From Zobellia uliginosa (GTDB taxonomy: Bacteria; Bacteroidota; Bacteroidia; Flavobacteriales; Flavobacteriaceae), in the NCBI RefSeq assembly GCF_900156625.1, contig NZ_FTOB01000003.1:434001-498000 (forward strand): a stretch of 64,000 bases of DNA. The letters are read 5' to 3'. Shown here piece by piece: positions 17,300-25,422 of this stretch. The notes beneath the pieces were generated by a model, which was not told where the DNA came from, searched no databases, and saw only the letters and a list, made by a program, of their open reading frames with translations. Within the stretch, counting starts at the first letter, position 1. Each line of letters opens with the position of its first letter. The position numbers and the translations under genes were made by a program.

Positions 17300-18148
17300 A
17301 TGTATACTGCATACCCTCCACCCGAAGCATTGCTCCCTTTTGTTTCTTTCTTTTACGAAGTAAAATGGGAGCGAAAAGATTATGGGGAAAAGATAGAGGA
17401 ATTTGTGCTTCCTAGTGGAATGGGCTTTATGGTGTTTCAATATTCAGGGAGCATTTATGGTTCTATAGGGGGTAAAAAGCCTTTTGTTCCCAAGTGTTAT
17501 ACTATAGGTCAACAAATTAACACCTACACGCTTACTTCAGATGACGATATTGTAGCGCTAATTGGTGTAGCCTTTAAGCCGGCAGGACTCCGTAAATTGT
17601 TTGGTTTTGATATGCATACCTTGGTAGATACTCCCTTGAGTACGGAAAGCCTTCTCAATGTGAATCTCACTGAGCTTTTACATCAGCTTGAACGGACTAC
17701 AGACCCACGGGAAAGAATTTCAAGGGTAGAAAAATTATTGCTAAACAGGGTAAAAGGGGCGTGTAAAACTAGTCCTATGGTTGATTTGGGGGTAGAAATG
17801 ATGTGCGAATCTTATGGGTGTATTCAAGTAAGGGAAGTAACGGACAAACTTAATGTGAGTATGCGTTATTTTCAAAAAAAATTTAAGGAGGTCGTCGGAA
17901 TTCCCCCTTCGACCTTTAACCGTATCGTACGCTTTAATAATCTGTTTTCTGAAATTGATATGAATGCGCAGAACGATTATGCCAGCCTAGGTACATTGTA
18001 TAATTATTATGATTTTTCACATTTTTATAAAGACTTTAAAAAGTACTGTGGCCATACACCGAACGAGTTTCATATAGAGCGATTTAAACTTATTCAAGAA
18101 TTATTTGTCAGGGATTCACTTTTTATTAAAAATGCGCAAACGTATTGA
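17300..18148 (+). CDS. AraC-family transcriptional regulator (first of two)
   Basis: The 282-residue protein pairs an N-terminal sensing part (LLPFVSFFYEVKWERKDYG… VLPSGMGFMVFQYSG… TIGQQINTYTL… IGVAFKPAGLRKLFGF, the DUF6597-type layout) with a C-terminal AraC helix-turn-helix pair near residues 185-270 (VREVTDKLNVSMRYFQKKFK; YNYYDFSHFYKDFKKYCGHTPNEF). An upstream extension to a TTG at 17192 would run through the terminator and is rejected; the ATG at 17300 fits the family. It is a paralogue of the next gene. Effector and targets are unknown; the MFS gene upstream is a natural candidate. Confidence 0.88.
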   Translation: MYTAYPPPEALLPFVSFFYEVKWERKDYGEKIEEFVLPSGMGFMVFQYSGSIYGSIGGKKPFVPKCYTIGQQINTYTLTSDDDIVALIGVAFKPAGLRKLFGFDMHTLVDTPLSTESLLNVNLTELLHQLERTTDPRERISRVEKLLLNRVKGACKTSPMVDLGVEMMCESYGCIQVREVTDKLNVSMRYFQKKFKEVVGIPPSTFNRIVRFNNLFSEIDMNAQNDYASLGTLYNYYDFSHFYKDFKKYCGHTPNEFHIERFKLIQELFVRDSLFIKNAQTY

Positions 18149-18238
18149 TGTTTTTGACTGACTTGTAGTTAGTTATATTCGTTGGAGGTCATTTAGAACG
18201 CATTTTTACATCCTTCCCTAAAACCTATTTCTTTTCTT

Positions 18239-18274
18239 CGTTGTCAAGTGTGAAAGACGATACAGCGTTGACAA
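18239..18274. promoter_or_regulatory. Near-identical 9-bp direct repeats, possible AraC operator
   Basis: CGTTGTCAA at 18239-18247 and CGTTGACAA at 18266-18274 differ in one base and start 27 bp apart. TTGTCAA and TTGACAA within them also form an inverted pair. They lie in the gap before the second AraC gene. Direct repeats are the usual binding layout of AraC proteins, but 27 bp is longer than the common 21 bp. Confidence 0.25.
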
Positions 18275-18387
18275 TTCCCTTGTATCACATCAATAGCAAA
18301 ATGGGTCTGCAAAAGCCCTTTTGTTTTTGCCCTCTGTACGAAGGCCCTTTAGGGTTTTCGATGACATTCTAATTCAATTTTTGTAAT

Positions 18388-19224
18388 ATGGCTACGCGTG
18401 AATTTATTACTAAGGCGCCTTCCAAATTATTGGAACCTTACGTTTATTTCTATTTTCAACAAAAGATTAGTGGAGATAGGCAAAAGAATCCTCATTTGTA
18501 TCGGCAGACCAGCTTACCCACAGGGTGCGTTTTTCTTGGGTTTAATTTTAATGGTTCATTGGTTTGTGACTTCAGGGATCAAGTTGGACTCATTGATTAC
18601 CCCGTGTTTATAACTGGTCAACAAGACTGTATGTATGCAATGGAAATGCCTCAAGATAGCGATTTGTTTGGGGTGGTTTTAAAGCCGACGACGGCTTGTC
18701 GTTTAACGAAAATACCTATTAACGAATTACGGAATTTTGCCATTGAGGCCAACTACCACTTAGATAAAAGCCTAAAGGATCTCCATGGGAAAATGATGGG
18801 GAGCGATATTAATAGTCGTGTTTTACTTTTTGAACAATGGCTTGGTTCCCAGGTTCTAAAACAGAGACAAGATCCGGTATTCACCGATTGGGCGGTAGAG
18901 GAAATCATTAATCGGAAAGGGATCATTCATACCAATACCTTGGCCCAAACGCTAAAAGTAAGTGAACGTCATTTACAACGTGCATTTAAGGAACGTATCG
19001 GTCTTCGGCCCCATCAATATGCCACTATTGTTAAGATCAATCATATTGTAAACGATTTTAATCGTACCAAAGCCCCCTTGATCGATTTGTTATGTCAATA
19101 TGAGTATTATGACAAATCACATTTTCGCAAACAATTTCGAGCGATAACACATACAACACTTTCTTCCTACATGGGCTTTCAGAATGAGGCCGCCCAGTCG
19201 TTTTTAAAGCAGATTGCATTTTAG
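18388..19224 (+). CDS. AraC-family transcriptional regulator (second of two)
   Basis: At 278 residues it has the same architecture as the upstream AraC protein: sensing half with SLPTGCVFLGFNFNGSL, ITGQQDCMYAMEM and FGVVLKPTTACRL, and a C-terminal HTH pair (NTLAQTLKVSERHLQRAFKERIG; LCQYEYYDKSHFRKQFRAITHTT). The two are diverged tandem paralogues 239 bases apart. The ATG at 18388 is the first in frame. No recognisable metabolic gene sits beside it; downstream is a small unknown protein. Regulated genes cannot be named. Confidence 0.88.
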   Translation: MATREFITKAPSKLLEPYVYFYFQQKISGDRQKNPHLYRQTSLPTGCVFLGFNFNGSLVCDFRDQVGLIDYPVFITGQQDCMYAMEMPQDSDLFGVVLKPTTACRLTKIPINELRNFAIEANYHLDKSLKDLHGKMMGSDINSRVLLFEQWLGSQVLKQRQDPVFTDWAVEEIINRKGIIHTNTLAQTLKVSERHLQRAFKERIGLRPHQYATIVKINHIVNDFNRTKAPLIDLLCQYEYYDKSHFRKQFRAITHTTLSSYMGFQNEAAQSFLKQIAF

Positions 19225-19342
19225 TCGGTTTTTTACCCCCATAACAGTCTTTCTTCCAAGTATTTTGGCTTCATGAAAGCTTCAGCGGAGTAAATGACCC
19301 CGCAGATAGTATAAATGATTGTTTAATTTAAATCTATAAGCT

Positions 19343-19702
19343 ATGCCTATTGTATCGGATTTTATTACGGTTATTGGTAATGACCATGTGTTAATTACAG
19401 ATGTTGAACAGGACTTTCCTTTCGGAACAGGTGGGAGGGAAGGGAATCGGAATGCTGTTATTTTTATTATGGTTAGAAATTTAAGGGAGACCCTTCCTGT
19501 TAAAATCAATGGAAAGCATATTGGGGACTTGACTGCTTATGATCCTTCTTGGGATTTTCAAGATGCTTGGTTTACACAGATCCTAACTTTTCCTGGGTCT
19601 TATTTGAAAGTGCAAGGGAATAATGAACTTGAACTGGAATCGTCTACTACGGACAATTACTTTGTTAAAAACGTGCATTGTTTTTTTCATCAGAATGCTT
19701 AG
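19343..19702 (+). CDS. Small beta-rich protein of unknown function
   Basis: A soluble 119-residue protein without signal peptide or membrane segment. The middle reads AVIFIMVRNLRETLPVKING and later SYLKVQGNNELELESSTTDNYFVKNV, alternating strands with Gly/Asn turns, ending in an aromatic-His tail (HCFFHQNA). This has the look of a jelly-roll or carbohydrate-binding module, but I recognise no family. It starts 118 bases after the second AraC gene. Codon use is more AT-rich than in the housekeeping genes here, suggesting an accessory gene. Confidence 0.6.
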   Translation: MPIVSDFITVIGNDHVLITDVEQDFPFGTGGREGNRNAVIFIMVRNLRETLPVKINGKHIGDLTAYDPSWDFQDAWFTQILTFPGSYLKVQGNNELELESSTTDNYFVKNVHCFFHQNA

Positions 19703-20005
19703 GCCTTAGAACTTAAGGAAAACGAAATTCTTTAAAACGGGGTCTAAGCTCATCAAAACTCTTCGGAATCAGGATGAAGGTGCTTTTGTTACATTTTTTC
19801 TTGATTCCGATTAAAAAGTCTACGGTCTAAAACTTATAGGAACCAGGCAGATGGCAAATTCTACGCTTAGAAACCTTACGACCTAGCGCTGCCATTAACT
19901 AATCAAACAGAAGAGTATGAATAAAACTTGAATGGGATGAACTCAAGCCGTTTGCTAAGATTACAAATCACGAAATTAAATATAAACCTCTAAACACTAT
20001 AAATT
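19703..20005. other. Intergenic stretch, nothing firm seen
   Basis: About 300 AT-rich bases between the beta-rich protein and the lipoprotein. There is a 9-bp inverted repeat (TCGGAATCA near 19763 with TGATTCCGA near 19802), too widely spaced for a terminator, and only very short frames. Confidence 0.4.
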
Positions 20006-20581
20006 ATGAAAACTACAATGAAATTTTACTTATCGATCTTTGCTCTAGGGCTATTTTTTGTTGCTTGCGATAAAAGCGATGATACTGAGGATAAAACAGA
20101 TGGGGAAGATATAGAAGAAGTCACTATTGTTGAAATCTGGAAATCTACCGCTTCAATTATGGAAGAAGCTAGTGATTTTAATAATGACGGGACGAAGAAT
20201 ACAGATTTTAATAAAGAGGTAGAAGGTATCCCTCAGGGCACTATTACCCTTAAAAGTGACGGCACAGGAACGACATCTAGCCTAGGTGTTTTGTATATAG
20301 TGTATTCAGAAGAGGAGGATGCATACGAAACAATTTACGAGCCAGCAAAAGAATCAGAAGCTGAAGTTGAAATAGTTTGGACTAAAGATGGGGATAAAAG
20401 GATTTTAAAATATAATGCGGATACTGATCAGTCATACACACAAACTGGGGTTGTTTCCGGGACAACCCTTGAAATCTCGAGTGCATTACCAATTTTTATG
20501 CATAATACCGAAGAAGATGTATATGAGTTTTATGAGGAGAAACAAATTTCTTGGTTTTATGGAAAAGAAGATGTTCAGTAG
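20006..20581 (+). CDS. Lipoprotein with lipocalin-like domain
   Basis: The 191-residue precursor has a type II signal: charged start, hydrophobic FYLSIFALGLFF and lipobox VAC with Cys22, followed by an acidic Asp/Glu/Lys linker. The mature part has the pattern of Bacteroidota lipocalin-like lipoproteins: an initial Trp (VEIWKSTAS), ITLKSDGTGTTS, a Trp-Thr-Lys-Asp-Gly turn, YTQTGVVSGTTLEIS and a final aromatic strand. It is probably anchored in the outer membrane. The acidic run after the Cys may affect surface export. No operon partner is evident and ligand is unknown. Confidence 0.72.
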   Translation: MKTTMKFYLSIFALGLFFVACDKSDDTEDKTDGEDIEEVTIVEIWKSTASIMEEASDFNNDGTKNTDFNKEVEGIPQGTITLKSDGTGTTSSLGVLYIVYSEEEDAYETIYEPAKESEAEVEIVWTKDGDKRILKYNADTDQSYTQTGVVSGTTLEISSALPIFMHNTEEDVYEFYEEKQISWFYGKEDVQ

Positions 20582-20619
20582 TTTAAGATGTAACTATTGT
20601 ACTCTTGACCGTCATTTTT

Positions 20620-20751
20620 ATGATAGGAAATGGGTTTAAAGTATGGACGGCCGTGCGCAACGTATTAACAAAAAATGAGGCTAAGAAAAAAGAACTTTTA
20701 GTAATAGCCGAAAAAGAAAAATTGCATATCTCGGTTCTTAACTGGGTGTGA
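20620..20751 (+). CDS. Possible 43-residue ORF, low support
   Basis: An ORF starts at an ATG 38 bases after the lipoprotein stop and encodes a basic, helix-prone peptide (VRNVLTKNEAKKKELLVIAE then KEKLHISVLNWV). It could be the remnant of a larger gene or a chance frame. No family, promoter or conserved motif is seen. It lies in a 443-base gap that otherwise holds nothing I can identify. Confidence 0.2.
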   Translation: MIGNGFKVWTAVRNVLTKNEAKKKELLVIAEKEKLHISVLNWV

Positions 20752-21024
20752 CTAATGAAACATCGGTAGTAAAAGATGGATGCTTTGAAATTTTATAATG
20801 TAATGGAAGTTAATGTGTTAGTTCTGTTTTTTTAGAAATATTCATTTAAAACTTACTAGTGAAAAGAGTAGTGCAACTCACACCAATAATTATTGATTGA
20901 AATGTATCAAAAGAATAATTGCTTAGTTGATATCAGATCCAAGTAGCAATTCTTTTTCTTTTTTGCTTCTTATCAAAAAGGTATTAGAGACGATTTGCAA
21001 TTATTAATAATAAAAACGAGAGAT

Positions 21025-21714
21025 ATGAAAAAAATAAATTTTTCACTTATATATTTTTTGATAGTGGTAAGCTATTCGTGTACCCCAAAATTTAGTATGA
21101 CGATAAAGCCGACAACACTTTGCCCTAGAGAGGAATTTAAAATTGAGTGGGGGAGTAATGATATAAAAAAACTTAGGGTCGAAACAACTAGACCAACAGA
21201 TCCACCGTTTTCTGGAGAGATAGCTAAGGAGGGGAAGGTTAACTTAACAGCTGAGGAATCAACAAGAATAACCATGTATGCACCAGATAATAGTAACCTA
21301 GGAGAAAAGATTATAGATGTTCAAATAATTGACGAAGATATAACTAGGACCTTAGACTTTTTATGGTCGGGTTGTGTGGTTGCCCAAGGACAAAGGGTCG
21401 GATATATCCCATTGTCTGATCTTAGTGTAAGTTCGGGAATTACAATAAAGGGAGTAGTTAATACTTCTGGAAGACATATTATTCTTAGTCATAGTGGTGT
21501 GAGTATACCGTTGGCACCAAATGAGGTGACAAATGGATTTAACTCTAATCCGTATAAAGGAGAGTGGAGCGTGAGATTGGATCCTAGACGGATACCTCCT
21601 CTTATTGATTCATTCACAATAGAGGGGTGTCCCTTGGGTGAAACCAACCCGGATCCAATAATAACCTATGTAGACCCTCCGTCTTTAACTGTGTCTATAA
21701 CTATGGGGTGTTGA
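21025..21714 (+). CDS. Lipoprotein with Ig-like fold, unknown function
   Basis: Residues 1-18 form a lipoprotein signal (hydrophobic LIYFLIVVSYSC; lipobox SYSC). The following segment FKIEWGSNDIKKLRVE… GKVNLTAEESTRITMYA matches the rhythm of Ig-like stalk domains (Trp, Val-x-Ile, Gly-x-Val, Thr-x-Thr-x-Tyr). A second beta-rich part has paired cysteines (SGC, EGC, MGC). The frame opens at a TTG at 20995, but the ATG at 21025 directly precedes the signal. It has 229 residues and is AT-rich. A strong convergent terminator separates it from leuB. Function unknown. Confidence 0.65.
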   Translation: MKKINFSLIYFLIVVSYSCTPKFSMTIKPTTLCPREEFKIEWGSNDIKKLRVETTRPTDPPFSGEIAKEGKVNLTAEESTRITMYAPDNSNLGEKIIDVQIIDEDITRTLDFLWSGCVVAQGQRVGYIPLSDLSVSSGITIKGVVNTSGRHIILSHSGVSIPLAPNEVTNGFNSNPYKGEWSVRLDPRRIPPLIDSFTIEGCPLGETNPDPIITYVDPPSLTVSITMGC

Positions 21715-21767
21715 TGAATCACCACAATCGTCCTCTTAGTTTTTTGAGTTATCGGTCAGATAAATAG

Positions 21768-21826
21768 AAAAGTGCTAAATCCTAAAACCTCCTTTAAAAA
21801 GGGGTGTCTAGGGATTTAGCACTTTT
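21768..21826. terminator. Bidirectional terminator between lipoprotein and leu operon
   Basis: A 15-bp perfect stem (AAAAGTGCTAAATCC 21768-21782 with its complement 21812-21826) has an A run on one side and T on the other. It serves both the plus-strand lipoprotein gene and the minus-strand leuB. Confidence 0.85.
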
Positions 21827-21870
21827 AAATATCAATTGTCCCGCGCTAGTCGTTGGGAAAATAGATCTAC

Positions 21871-22926
21871 TTAAACGTTCTTGGCCAACCAATCACCAAC
21901 TTCGCTTGTTTTGTACGATTTGGCGTCTTCGGAAAGGTCTTCGGTTACGATGCCTTCGGCTAAAGATTTGTTCACAACACGACGGATATCTTCGGCTTCT
22001 TCCTGTAGACCGAAATCTTCAAACATCATAGCTGCAGAAAGTACGGTAGCCAATGGGTTGGCAATGTCTTTTCCTGCGGCCTGTGGGTATGAACCGTGAA
22101 TAGGTTCGTACAGTTTTGTTTTTTCGCCTACGGAAGCAGAAGGCATTAATCCCATAGAGCCTGAAATTACAGAGGCTTCATCGGTCAAAATATCTCCGAA
22201 AAGGTTTTCTGTGATGATAACGTCGTATCCTTTTGGCCATTGCACCAATCGCATGGCAACAGCATCAACAAATTCGTAAGAAACCTCAACCTCAGGATAG
22301 TCTTTTTCCATGGCCTGTACGGTTTCTCTCCATAAACGTGATGACTCTAAAACGTTGGCCTTGTCAACACAACAAAGGCGTTTAGAACGGTTCATGGCCA
22401 TTTCAAAACCTTTTTTTGCCAAACGTTGAATCTCGGCGCGTGTGTAGGTCATGGTGTCAAAAGCCGTATTGCCATCGTCTTTTCTACCGCGCTCTCCAAA
22501 ATATACACCACCGGTCAATTCCCTAAGGATAATCAAATCGGTACCTTCAATGCGCTCGCGCTTTAAGGGCGACTTATCGATTAAAGAAGGGAAGGTGAAA
22601 GTCGGGCGTACATTGGCAAAAAGACCCAGTTTTTGTCTCATTTTCAATAAACCTTGCTCAGGGCGAACTTTTGCGGAAGGGTCATTGTCAAACCTAGGGT
22701 GGCCTATGGCTCCAAAAAGAACGGCATCTGCACTGGCACAAACTTCATGGGTTTCATCCGGATAAGGTTCTCCAACGGCATCAATGGCCGCGGCGCCTGT
22801 CAACGCAGGTTTCCAGCTGATTTCATGCTTATATTTTGCTGCGATAGCATCGCAAACTTTTACGGCTTGGTCAATAACTTCGGGGCCGATTCCATCTCCG
22901 GCCAATAGTGCAATGTCTAGTTTCAT
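21871..22926 (-). CDS. leuB: 3-isopropylmalate dehydrogenase
   Basis: The enzyme oxidises and decarboxylates 3-isopropylmalate with NAD, the third leucine-specific step. It has 351 residues with the family markers: LLAGDGIGPEV at the start, the substrate loop LLKMRQKLGLFANVRP, RELTGGVYFGERG, and SGSMGLMPSAS then YEPIHGSYPQAAGKDIANPLA. Last gene of the minus-strand leuC-leuD-leuA-leuB operon, separated from leuA by 211 bases that hold a 46-residue ORF. Transcription ends at the terminator 21768-21826. Confidence 0.98.
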   Translation of the reverse strand: MKLDIALLAGDGIGPEVIDQAVKVCDAIAAKYKHEISWKPALTGAAAIDAVGEPYPDETHEVCASADAVLFGAIGHPRFDNDPSAKVRPEQGLLKMRQKLGLFANVRPTFTFPSLIDKSPLKRERIEGTDLIILRELTGGVYFGERGRKDDGNTAFDTMTYTRAEIQRLAKKGFEMAMNRSKRLCCVDKANVLESSRLWRETVQAMEKDYPEVEVSYEFVDAVAMRLVQWPKGYDVIITENLFGDILTDEASVISGSMGLMPSASVGEKTKLYEPIHGSYPQAAGKDIANPLATVLSAAMMFEDFGLQEEAEDIRRVVNKSLAEGIVTEDLSEDAKSYKTSEVGDWLAKNV

Positions 22927-22994
22927 TCTTTTTTAGCTTTACGCTACACGCCAATTACTTTGTGCTATGTATCTACTTTGGTGTGTAAGGTTAA

Positions 22995-23135
22995 TTACAT
23001 TTTATTTATCAAATTATTTAAACTTTTCCTGATCCTGTCAACGTTGTCATTAAGGTCCTCAAAAAATTGCCCTTCTATATATCCCAAATCCTTCGCTGAA
23101 ACCGTAAAGTGTTCCAGTTCGTGGGCCGATAGCAT
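22995..23135 (-). CDS. 46-residue conserved-looking ORF between leuA and leuB
   Basis: The ATG lies 2 bases after the leuA TAG stop, ideal for translational coupling. The 46-residue product is acidic and helix-forming with heptad-like hydrophobics: MLSAHELEHFTVSAKDLG, then YIEGQFFEDLNDNVDRIRKS and LNNLINKM. It has no signal, membrane span or cysteine. Codon use is like its neighbours. I recognise no family. It could be a small structural or regulatory partner of LeuA, or the worn remains of a C-terminal extension. Too short for default gene finders and likely missed in annotations. Confidence 0.6.
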   Translation of the reverse strand: MLSAHELEHFTVSAKDLGYIEGQFFEDLNDNVDRIRKSLNNLINKM

Positions 23136-23137
23136 AA

Positions 23138-24655
23138 CTAAATGATATTGAGCATCTTTTCGGTCGCTTTGATCGCCGATACGGTTTGATCGGAATCCAG
23201 TCCCCGGGTAATCAATTCCTTATCGCCATTTTGCCAAGTGATTATAGTTTCACATAGGGCGTCTGAATTACTCCCCGGTGGAATCCTTACGGCATAGTCC
23301 GTTAGTTTCGGAAACTCCATGTTCTTTGAGGTGTAGAGTTTGCGAAGGGCATTCATAAATGCATCGTATTGTCCATCCCCTTGGGCATGGGCCTCTAAGA
23401 GCTCGCCATTGATTTCTAAGGAAACCGTAGTCGATGGACGTAGCCCCTTTGAATGGGTGAGTACGTAGGATCTTATGAATACTTTCTGTTGATGGTCGTC
23501 ACCCTCGCCTAAAACATCGGAAATGATATAGGGCAGATCATCTTTGGTTACCCTCTCTTTTTTATCACCCAGTTCAATGATACGTTGGGTAACTTTTTTC
23601 AGCTCTTCATCGTTAAGAGTGAGTCCGAGTTCCTGTAAATTCTTCTGTATGTTGGCTTTTCCCGAGGTTTTGCCTAAGGCATATTTTCTTTTACGGCCAA
23701 AACGTTCGGGCAATAGGTCGTTAAAATACAAGTTCTTTTTACTATCCCCATCCGCATGTATTCCAGCGGTTTGTGTAAATACATTATCCCCTACAATAGG
23801 TTTGTTCGAGGGAATTCCGACCCCTGTAAAGGCCGAAACCAATTTACTGACTTTGTAGAGCGAAGACTCGTTGACCTGAATCTGAATGTTCGGTAAAAAA
23901 TCGTTGATTACGGCAATGGCACTTGCCATTGGGGCATTACCGGCCCGTTCTCCCATACCGTTAACCGTTAGATGAAGACCATGGCAACCGGCTTTTACGG
24001 CTTCCATTACATTGGCGACCCCAAGGTCGTAATCGTTGTGCCCGTGGAAATCAAAATGGGCATCGGGGTAACGTGTTACGATTTCTGAAATATAGGCGTA
24101 GGTTTCCGAATAGGTGAGTACGCCCAAGGTATCGGGAAGCAAGACCCGTTTAATGGGTTGCTGTGTCAAAAAATCGAGGTATTGAAAAACGTACTCCTTT
24201 GAAGAGCGCATACCGTTACTCCAATCTTCTAAATAAACATTGGTGACAATACCGTTTTTTGAAGCCTGTTCTATAGATTTTGCAATATCGGAAAAATGTT
24301 CTTCAGGCGTTTTTTTAAGTTGATAGGTAAGGTGGTTCAACGAACCTTTGGTCAAGAGATTCTGTACTTTGGCCCCGGCCGTTTTCATCCAATCTATCGA
24401 TACACCGCCATCAACGAAGGTGAGCACCTCCACTTTGTCGATACAATTCTTGTCAGAAGCCCATTGTGCGATTTGTTTGACGGCTTCGAGCTCCCCATCG
24501 GAAACCCGTGCCGAGGCAACTTCGATACGGTCAACTTTTAATTCTTCTAAAAGTAGTTTGGCCAAGGTCAGTTTCTCGGAAACGGAAAAGGATACACCAG
24601 AGGTTTGTTCGCCGTCTCGCAGCGTGGTATCCATAATTTCCAGTTTTCTTTTCAT
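23138..24655 (-). CDS. leuA: 2-isopropylmalate synthase family protein (LeuA/citramalate-type)
   Basis: A 505-residue DRE-TIM metallolyase. Metal and substrate motifs: MDTTLRDGEQTSG near residue 8, FDFHGHNDYDLGVANVMEAV and NGMGERAGNAP; the C-terminal third is the LeuA allosteric domain (LRPSTTVSLEINGELLEAHAQG). It condenses acetyl-CoA with 2-oxoisovalerate if a true LeuA. The core resembles a distinct Bacteroidota branch, and HGHNDYDLG differs from the usual H-x-HNDLG, so a citramalate or related substrate is possible. Position between leuD and leuB favours the leucine role. The stop is 2 bases before the 46-residue ORF. Confidence 0.85.
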   Translation of the reverse strand: MKRKLEIMDTTLRDGEQTSGVSFSVSEKLTLAKLLLEELKVDRIEVASARVSDGELEAVKQIAQWASDKNCIDKVEVLTFVDGGVSIDWMKTAGAKVQNLLTKGSLNHLTYQLKKTPEEHFSDIAKSIEQASKNGIVTNVYLEDWSNGMRSSKEYVFQYLDFLTQQPIKRVLLPDTLGVLTYSETYAYISEIVTRYPDAHFDFHGHNDYDLGVANVMEAVKAGCHGLHLTVNGMGERAGNAPMASAIAVINDFLPNIQIQVNESSLYKVSKLVSAFTGVGIPSNKPIVGDNVFTQTAGIHADGDSKKNLYFNDLLPERFGRKRKYALGKTSGKANIQKNLQELGLTLNDEELKKVTQRIIELGDKKERVTKDDLPYIISDVLGEGDDHQQKVFIRSYVLTHSKGLRPSTTVSLEINGELLEAHAQGDGQYDAFMNALRKLYTSKNMEFPKLTDYAVRIPPGSNSDALCETIITWQNGDKELITRGLDSDQTVSAIKATEKMLNII

Positions 24656-24786
24656 TTGCTCTAGGGTTTCTTTAGAACTGTATTAGGTTGATTTTCTAGC
24701 GATTGATGTAAAGGAAAAAACAACCTACCGAAACTCTGATGGTTCGGCAGATTGCGTTAATCTTTTAGGAGGTCTGCAACAGAAGC

Positions 24787-25383
24787 CTATAACGGTCTGT
24801 CAGCGGCAAATTCCTTGATTTCGTCCTGAATGTTCAAAAGGTAATCGATGTCGTCAAAACCGTTTAACATGTTCGCTTTTTTGTAAGCGTTGATGTCAAA
24901 ACTTTCCGATTCCCCTGTGCTTTCAATGGTAATCGTCTGCTCAGGAAGGCTCACCTCAAAAGAGGCCTTAGGGTCGGCTTCGATGGCCTTAAAGATTTTA
25001 TCTAAAAATTCGGCACTTACCTGTACGGGAAGAACACCGATGTTCAAACAGTTGTTTCTGAAAATATCGGCAAAGAAACTTGATACCACACAACGGAATC
25101 CGTAATCGTAAACGGCCCAAGCGGCGTGCTCACGGGAAGAGCCTGATCCGAAGTTTTTACCGCCGACCAAAATACGGCCGCTATAGGTTGGGTTGTTCAG
25201 TACAAAGTCTTTCTTTTCGGTACCGTCACTGTTATAACGCCAATCCCTAAAAAGGTTGTCTCCGAAACCCTTACGTTCGGTGGCTTTTAAGAATCTTGCA
25301 GGTATGATCTGATCGGTATCCACATTCTCTATGGGAAGTGGTACGGCCGATGATTTTAATATATTGAATTTATCGTATGCCAT
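24787..25383 (-). CDS. leuD: 3-isopropylmalate dehydratase small subunit
   Basis: Swivel domain of isopropylmalate isomerase, working with LeuC to convert 2- to 3-isopropylmalate. The 198-residue protein shows NVDTDQIIPARFL near residue 20, the hallmark GGKNFGSGSSREHAAWA and ADIFRNNCLNIGVLPV. It lies 39 bases downstream of leuC and 131 bases upstream of leuA, all minus strand. That second gap contains a short CCGAA/TTCGG hairpin with no T run. Confidence 0.98.
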   Translation of the reverse strand: MAYDKFNILKSSAVPLPIENVDTDQIIPARFLKATERKGFGDNLFRDWRYNSDGTEKKDFVLNNPTYSGRILVGGKNFGSGSSREHAAWAVYDYGFRCVVSSFFADIFRNNCLNIGVLPVQVSAEFLDKIFKAIEADPKASFEVSLPEQTITIESTGESESFDINAYKKANMLNGFDDIDYLLNIQDEIKEFAADRPL

Positions 25384-25422
25384 AATTTCAAATTGTAATT
25401 CTGAATTAAAAGTAAATTAGGA

